Shown: piece after piece, positions 56,951-64,000 of the stretch
Numbering within the stretch: position 1 is the stretch's first letter
Layout: each line of letters starts with the position of its first letter
DNA from: Polyodon spathula
Lineage: Eukaryota; Chordata; Actinopteri; Acipenseriformes; Polyodontidae
Length of the DNA: 64,000 nt
Direction: 5' to 3'
Assembly (NCBI RefSeq): GCF_017654505.1
Contig: NC_054571.1
Location: forward strand, 1,279,376 to 1,343,375
The notes under the pieces: generated by a model
Databases searched by the model: none
The model's input: only the letters and a program-made list of their open reading frames with translations
What the model was told of the DNA's origin: nothing
Position numbers and translations under genes: made by a program

Positions 56951-57153
56951 CAGGGGTCTCCAGCCCTGGTCCTGGAGAGCTGCGGGGTCTTCTGCTTTTC
57001 ATTTCAGCCGAGCTCTGTTACTTCATTGATCCAATTATTGGCTTAATTAGTCAAGATTAACAGGTGTTCCAGATCTTTAGCCATTGATGATGTAAAGACA
57101 CCTAGAAAACCTGCAGGATTGGGGCTCTCCAGGACCAGGGGTGGGGACCTCTG
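56951..57153. mobile_element. hAT-like MITE with partial target duplication
   Basis: CAGGGGTCTCCAGCCCTGGT and CCAGGGGTGGGGACCTCTG ends. Flanks GTTTAGAT and AATTAGAT agree at six of eight bases. The body shares TTTTCATT and CCGAGCTCT with 23916-24060. Confidence 0.75.
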
Positions 57154-57699
57154 AATTAGATCAACTGAAGACAGTCCCAAGTCTTATGACTGCAGCTATG
57201 CTTCACCATGCCTTCACAATGCTCGATTGCACTTTCCTATGCTTTTAACTGTGGTAAACTCTTAGCGTGGGTTCACATTTCTTATCTCCTAAATACTTTC
57301 AGACTCATACAAAGAAACTAAGAGAGACCGTGGCATCTTCATTGCCTGGGATAAGAATATCCAAGCCCATACTGCTTCTGTTACAGGACGGAGAGTCAGC
57401 AGCCATTAGAGGTCCTACCCAACTCTCAATAAAGCAACCACAAGCATATCTGCAGCCAAACTATTTAGTCGTCCATTGGAAAAGTACTAAACCTTTTCTC
57501 TGAAATAAATGCTCTGGAGCACTGCCTGCAGACCACCATGGAACACGGGGGGCGAATAGTTTTGCAGCTTCCGAGAAGTTTCAAAACTTTTGCTGAATTT
57601 CAAAAAAGTTCAGTGCAGTGCAACTCGAAGGAAGGTTTTGCTTTTAGTGCACCCCCCAAAAAATAATAATAAGTGTAACGTTCACGGTACAGTTTCAAG

Positions 57700-57990
57700 G
57701 CAATTATACCATGCCTGTACGTGCCAATTATGCCATGCTTTTACTGTGCACTTATATTATGCATCTACTATAGTTTAACCTGGTTTGCCAAGGTAATTAA
57801 TATGCTTTACTATACCTTGAAATTCCTTACTATGCTTTCACTATGCTTTCTTCCACTTTGCTATGCTTTTACCATAGGAAACTTCTATAAGGGTTAGTTT
57901 AGCATGGCTTGTTTTTGTAATATGCTGCACCATACCTCTCTGGGCTTTATAATTCATACCTATGCTTTATTCCCTGTGCTTTTATTAACT
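57700..57990 (-). repeat. CCTTATAA-ended repeat, full copy plus a second partial copy
   Basis: First copy ends GGAAACTTCTATAAGGG at about 57897; the second follows directly with ATATGCTGCACCATACCTCT and CTGGGCTTTATAATTC. Confidence 0.65.
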
Positions 57991-58590
57991 TTTAAGGGAG
58001 TGTCAGCACTTTCATTGGCCACACTGTAACTGTGAACAGTGTGGTGTTTGCAGTGGCCAGCGCTGCGTTGATGTGGCTGCAGAGTAAACGGCGCGGCCCC
58101 TCCTGCGTGTGTCTGGGAAGCCCATTGCAATAGGAGAGCTGCTCAGAGCAGCCTGTTGCTCTGTGCAGTCCGAGGCTCCTAATCCTTTTTGCACAGTGTG
58201 GACTTTCGGATCTTGCATTCCCACATAAATCACTGAACTTCAGTTGTAAAGTCATCACATCCTGTTAACGCTTTCCTTTTTTTCTTTCTCCTTTAACTTC
58301 TATTCTTTCCCCCCTGGCCTGACAAGCCTCTGTATGCAGAGAGTCAGTGATTGATAGAAAAACATATTTAACAAGTCATGTGCTAATATGTACTTAGCTT
58401 TGCAATTCATCAAATGGGAGGGCAAACTAATTATGGAACACTGTGCTTACATTAATAACATGTCTTTTATACTGTGTTGTTCTCCCAATCATAAAACTTT
58501 GTAAAAATGCATGGAAAAAGTAATCTAACACAACTTTATTATCAACGCACATTTGTACTTTCAGCACTTCATCTCTCAAAGAAGTTAGAC

Positions 58591-59038
58591 AGAGAGTGGT
58601 GAGGGGATGGAATGGGTTACCTAGTCATGTTGCTGAAGGAGACTCTTCTTCACACAGAGAGTGGTGAGGGGATGGAATGGGTTACCTAGTCATGTTGCTG
58701 AAGGAGACTCTTCTTCACACAGAGAGTGGTGAGGGGATGGAATGGGTTACCTAGTCATGTTGCTGAAGGAGACTCTTCTTCACACAGAGAGTGGTGAGGG
58801 GATGGAATGGGTTACCTAGTCATGTTGCTGAAGGAGACTCTTCTTCACACAGAGTCATGTTGCTGAAGTGAGGGGATGGAATGGGTTACCTAGTCATGTT
58901 GCTGAAGGAGACTCTTCTTCACACAGAGAGTGGTGAGGGGATGGAATGGGTTACCTAGTCATGTTGCTGAAGGAGACTCTTCTTCACACAGAGAGTGGTG
59001 AGGGGATGGAATGGGTCACCTAGTCATGTTGCTGAAGG
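58591..59038 (+). repeat. 65-bp minisatellite derived from a LINE ORF2 tail
   Basis: Nearly seven units of AGAGAGTGGTGAGGGGATGG, AATGGGTTACCTAGTCATGT, TGCTGAAGGAGACTCTTCTT and CACAC, one unit disrupted near 58855. One frame of the unit reads FTQRVVRGWNGLPSHVAEGD, the conserved C-terminal tail of CR1/L2-type LINE proteins. 65 is not a multiple of three, so the array is not coding. Confidence 0.9.
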
Positions 59039-61368
59039 CCCCAGCTCAACAAAATAACAAAATAACATCAACATAACATATTTTGTAGCCACAGATACTT
59101 GCCCGAGCTTTGAAAATCAGCGCATTCATATATGTGACCATAGGCTGAGTTATTTTAAGTACTAAATTAAAGTTTTCTCACACTAAATGTACTGTATTAA
59201 ACTTTGCATAACTTTACCTTATGCTTAAGTTAATTCACAGGGCTGGGGCAAGGTAGAGCGCACAAATGTTTTAAAACAAGTTCATATTTTCAGAATGTAT
59301 TCCGATATGATACGGGATTCAACCTGACGGATGAAACCAAGCTTCGAAGGCGCCTCTCGTTTTATCTTTTTTGTGTGTTTTGCTTTTCCCTGAGTGGGCC
59401 TGGGTTGTTTGTCACCAGCAGTGTTGAACTAAACACCAGCCAGGAGAAACAGAGTGGGGACGCCCTTACCACTGCCTTCTCTAAACAAACCTTCACAGAA
59501 ACCCCAGAGGGTTTCCAAATCATACAAACACAGTTTTCTCAAGTGCTTTAAAAGCAAACAGAGCGTTTTATTATTCTAACAGAGGGGCCAGTCGGTTATA
59601 TTTCACGCAGAAACACCAAGTGCACAGCTTGGGTACGAGACACAAGATGGATATGTCACAACATGTTTTTTTTTTTTTTTTTTTTTATGTAAATGCATGT
59701 TTTGTATTGTTTTTTTTTCCCTGTGTGGACAAACAATATGTTGTAGCAATAGGTTCGAATCAAAGTGAAATGTCTTTTATTTTATTTAAAAATCAAAGCT
59801 TTCTCTTGTCTTTAATGAACCTTTTTGATAAAACTCGAACTAAACAACGTGTTTCTAGTTATTGTACGCGCTCTCAGGGTGTTTTATTTTTCGTTACTGT
59901 AATTTTTTTTTCTCCTTTACCAATAACAGGAGTTAATTAAAGGCCATTAATATTTCATGCAATGGAACTGTACCAGATGTTTCAAAATAATGGAACGTTA
60001 CAGAATTAAGATCTAACATCTTGAAACATGAAGCGCTTGATTCTAAATGTTTACTCCAAATGAACATTATTTATACATCAAGGACAATCAGACCCAAGAA
60101 AGTTTCAATTTTGAGGAAAAATTATTTTGCCATAATTATTCCTCTGGTGTCTGTGAGTGTCGACTTAATTAAAAGGGTTTTTTGGGTTGTTTTTTTAAAG
60201 CATTTGTAAACGTTCCCTAAGCTTATGGAATAAAAACTTCCAATCCACTCCAACAAGCGGCCAAGAAAAATTAACCCTTTAAGGCACAAATAAAAACAAC
60301 GCGAACTTTCTTATATTTGCAATGAGGTGCAGAAACAGGGTTTCAAATGTACTGACTAGAGTTTATCGAAATTATCAGTTTCTTCCTTGTGATGCTTGAG
60401 TCGCTCTCAAATGTGTTTTAAGAAGAAATCGCTTGAGAAATTTATTAGCTGGCTAATTTATCTTTTTTTTTGACTGTACAGACAGACAATTGTCTTTTCT
60501 GATTGAGCTGTTCCCTGTTTCTTACCCCTGTCTGATAGCTTCAATGGAAGCCTCATACACAGGCCTTTGTTTACATCGTGACATTAAGGCCTGAGGGATT
60601 TGGCCTGGACAAGAATCCAGAGGCCTCGGACACAAACCCTTTTCCTGGCCCCTGTCATTCTGAAACCTGACGCTATATATTAAAAGAAGTCTTCTTTTCT
60701 TACAAGAATTATAAAAGAGCAGCCATAAACTGTACAACGCAGTAGAGCTTCGAAACAATATCCCGCACACCCTCACCCTTGTCATCTCTGTCGTTTTGGT
60801 TTATAAATCTTATTGTAGTACTTTTTTTTAGAAGGGTGGGACTGTGGGTTAGTACTGGGGACTAGAAAGCTGCATGCTCCCCCACCAATACAATGCAAAG
60901 CTCAACATGCTTTTAAATGCATATAATCACTGCAAACTGGATAATAATACCAATGGAACGATAATCTCAACATGCTTTTAAATGGAAATGACTAAAAACA
61001 GAAGGTGTGTAATACCAAAGGCATGATAATACAGACACCAGACCTCTTAACCATGCAGCTGCAAATGACCGTTGCAAGAAGAAAACCAACACTGCATCTG
61101 TGCACTTCTGTGCACTTTATTGCCTCAACAAGCCCCTCTGTAAAGTTCTTGAAAAGTGCTTGAGGGCTATTTATATTATGCACACGTGTCAACAGTCCCT
61201 ACATGGTTGGGACAGTCCCAATATCCTAGCAAATGTCTCGCATCCCGATGCATAGGAAGAAAGTCCCAATATTTACCCGCAGAAAAAACCCAGAGTAGAG
61301 TTAGTGAAAACCCCACTCTGTGCTTTTCATGCGGCTGACACACCTGCTGATCACTAACTTACCAGTAC
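59039..61368. other. intergenic
   Basis: Contains a poly(T) at 59667-59687 and the piggyBac-like MITE at 60271-60435. No gene recognised. Confidence 0.5.
60271..60435 (+). mobile_element. piggyBac-like MITE, 3'-truncated
   Basis: TTAACCCTTTAAGGCACAAA, CTTTCTTATATTTGCAATGA, GGTGCAGAAACAGGGTTTCA and AATGTACTGAC match the reverse complement of 12917-13125. Similarity fades after AAGAAGAAATCGCTTGAG. Confidence 0.65.

Positions 61369-64000
<2,632 letters not shown>

Overview
The window is vertebrate nuclear DNA, most likely from a ray-finned fish. The evidence is one spliced gene with GT-AG introns, fish-type SINE and LINE remnants, many small non-autonomous DNA transposons (MITEs), and long TA, GA, CA and TTC microsatellites. 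A non-teleost fish such as a sturgeon, paddlefish or gar is plausible, but that is a guess from repeat style and was not tested.

One protein-coding gene can be supported: rdh8, photoreceptor-type all-trans-retinol dehydrogenase, on the + strand in six coding exons from 4272 to 16730. All splice junctions are GT-AG, the phases agree, and the join gives an uninterrupted 317-residue short-chain dehydrogenase. Its introns carry most of the length: intron 1 (6.9 kb) has a GA/TC microsatellite pair in opposite orientation, a 29-bp minisatellite and a long TA tract just before exon 2; intron 2 has two minisatellites and a piggyBac-like element nested in another repeat; intron 4 has a TA tract; intron 5 has a structured inverted repeat.

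Bases 1-4271 are upstream sequence with a SINE and MITEs. From 16731 to 64000 no gene can be assigned with confidence. This 47 kb is repeat-rich intergenic DNA (or introns of genes whose exons I cannot recognise). It holds many copies of a Tc1/mariner-like TA-flanked MITE, many copies of an unclassified element ending in CCTTATAA, several hAT-like and piggyBac-like MITEs, a rearranged non-LTR retrotransposon with endonuclease and C-terminal remnants in opposite orientations, a LINE 3' end, a minisatellite built from the same kind of LINE coding tail, and one 500-N assembly gap that lies inside a MITE copy. Three open frames (minus strand 21987-22234, + strand 32535-33086, + strand 51926-52057) are noted as weak exon candidates only.

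I see no bacterial operon, CRISPR array, viral genome or coordinated multi-gene system. The points most worth a second look are the transposon-derived poly(A) signals behind rdh8, the nested insertions with clear target duplications, the inverted repeat with YY1-like and ZNF143-like motifs, the LINE-derived minisatellite and the 25-bp hairpin at 31467-31531.
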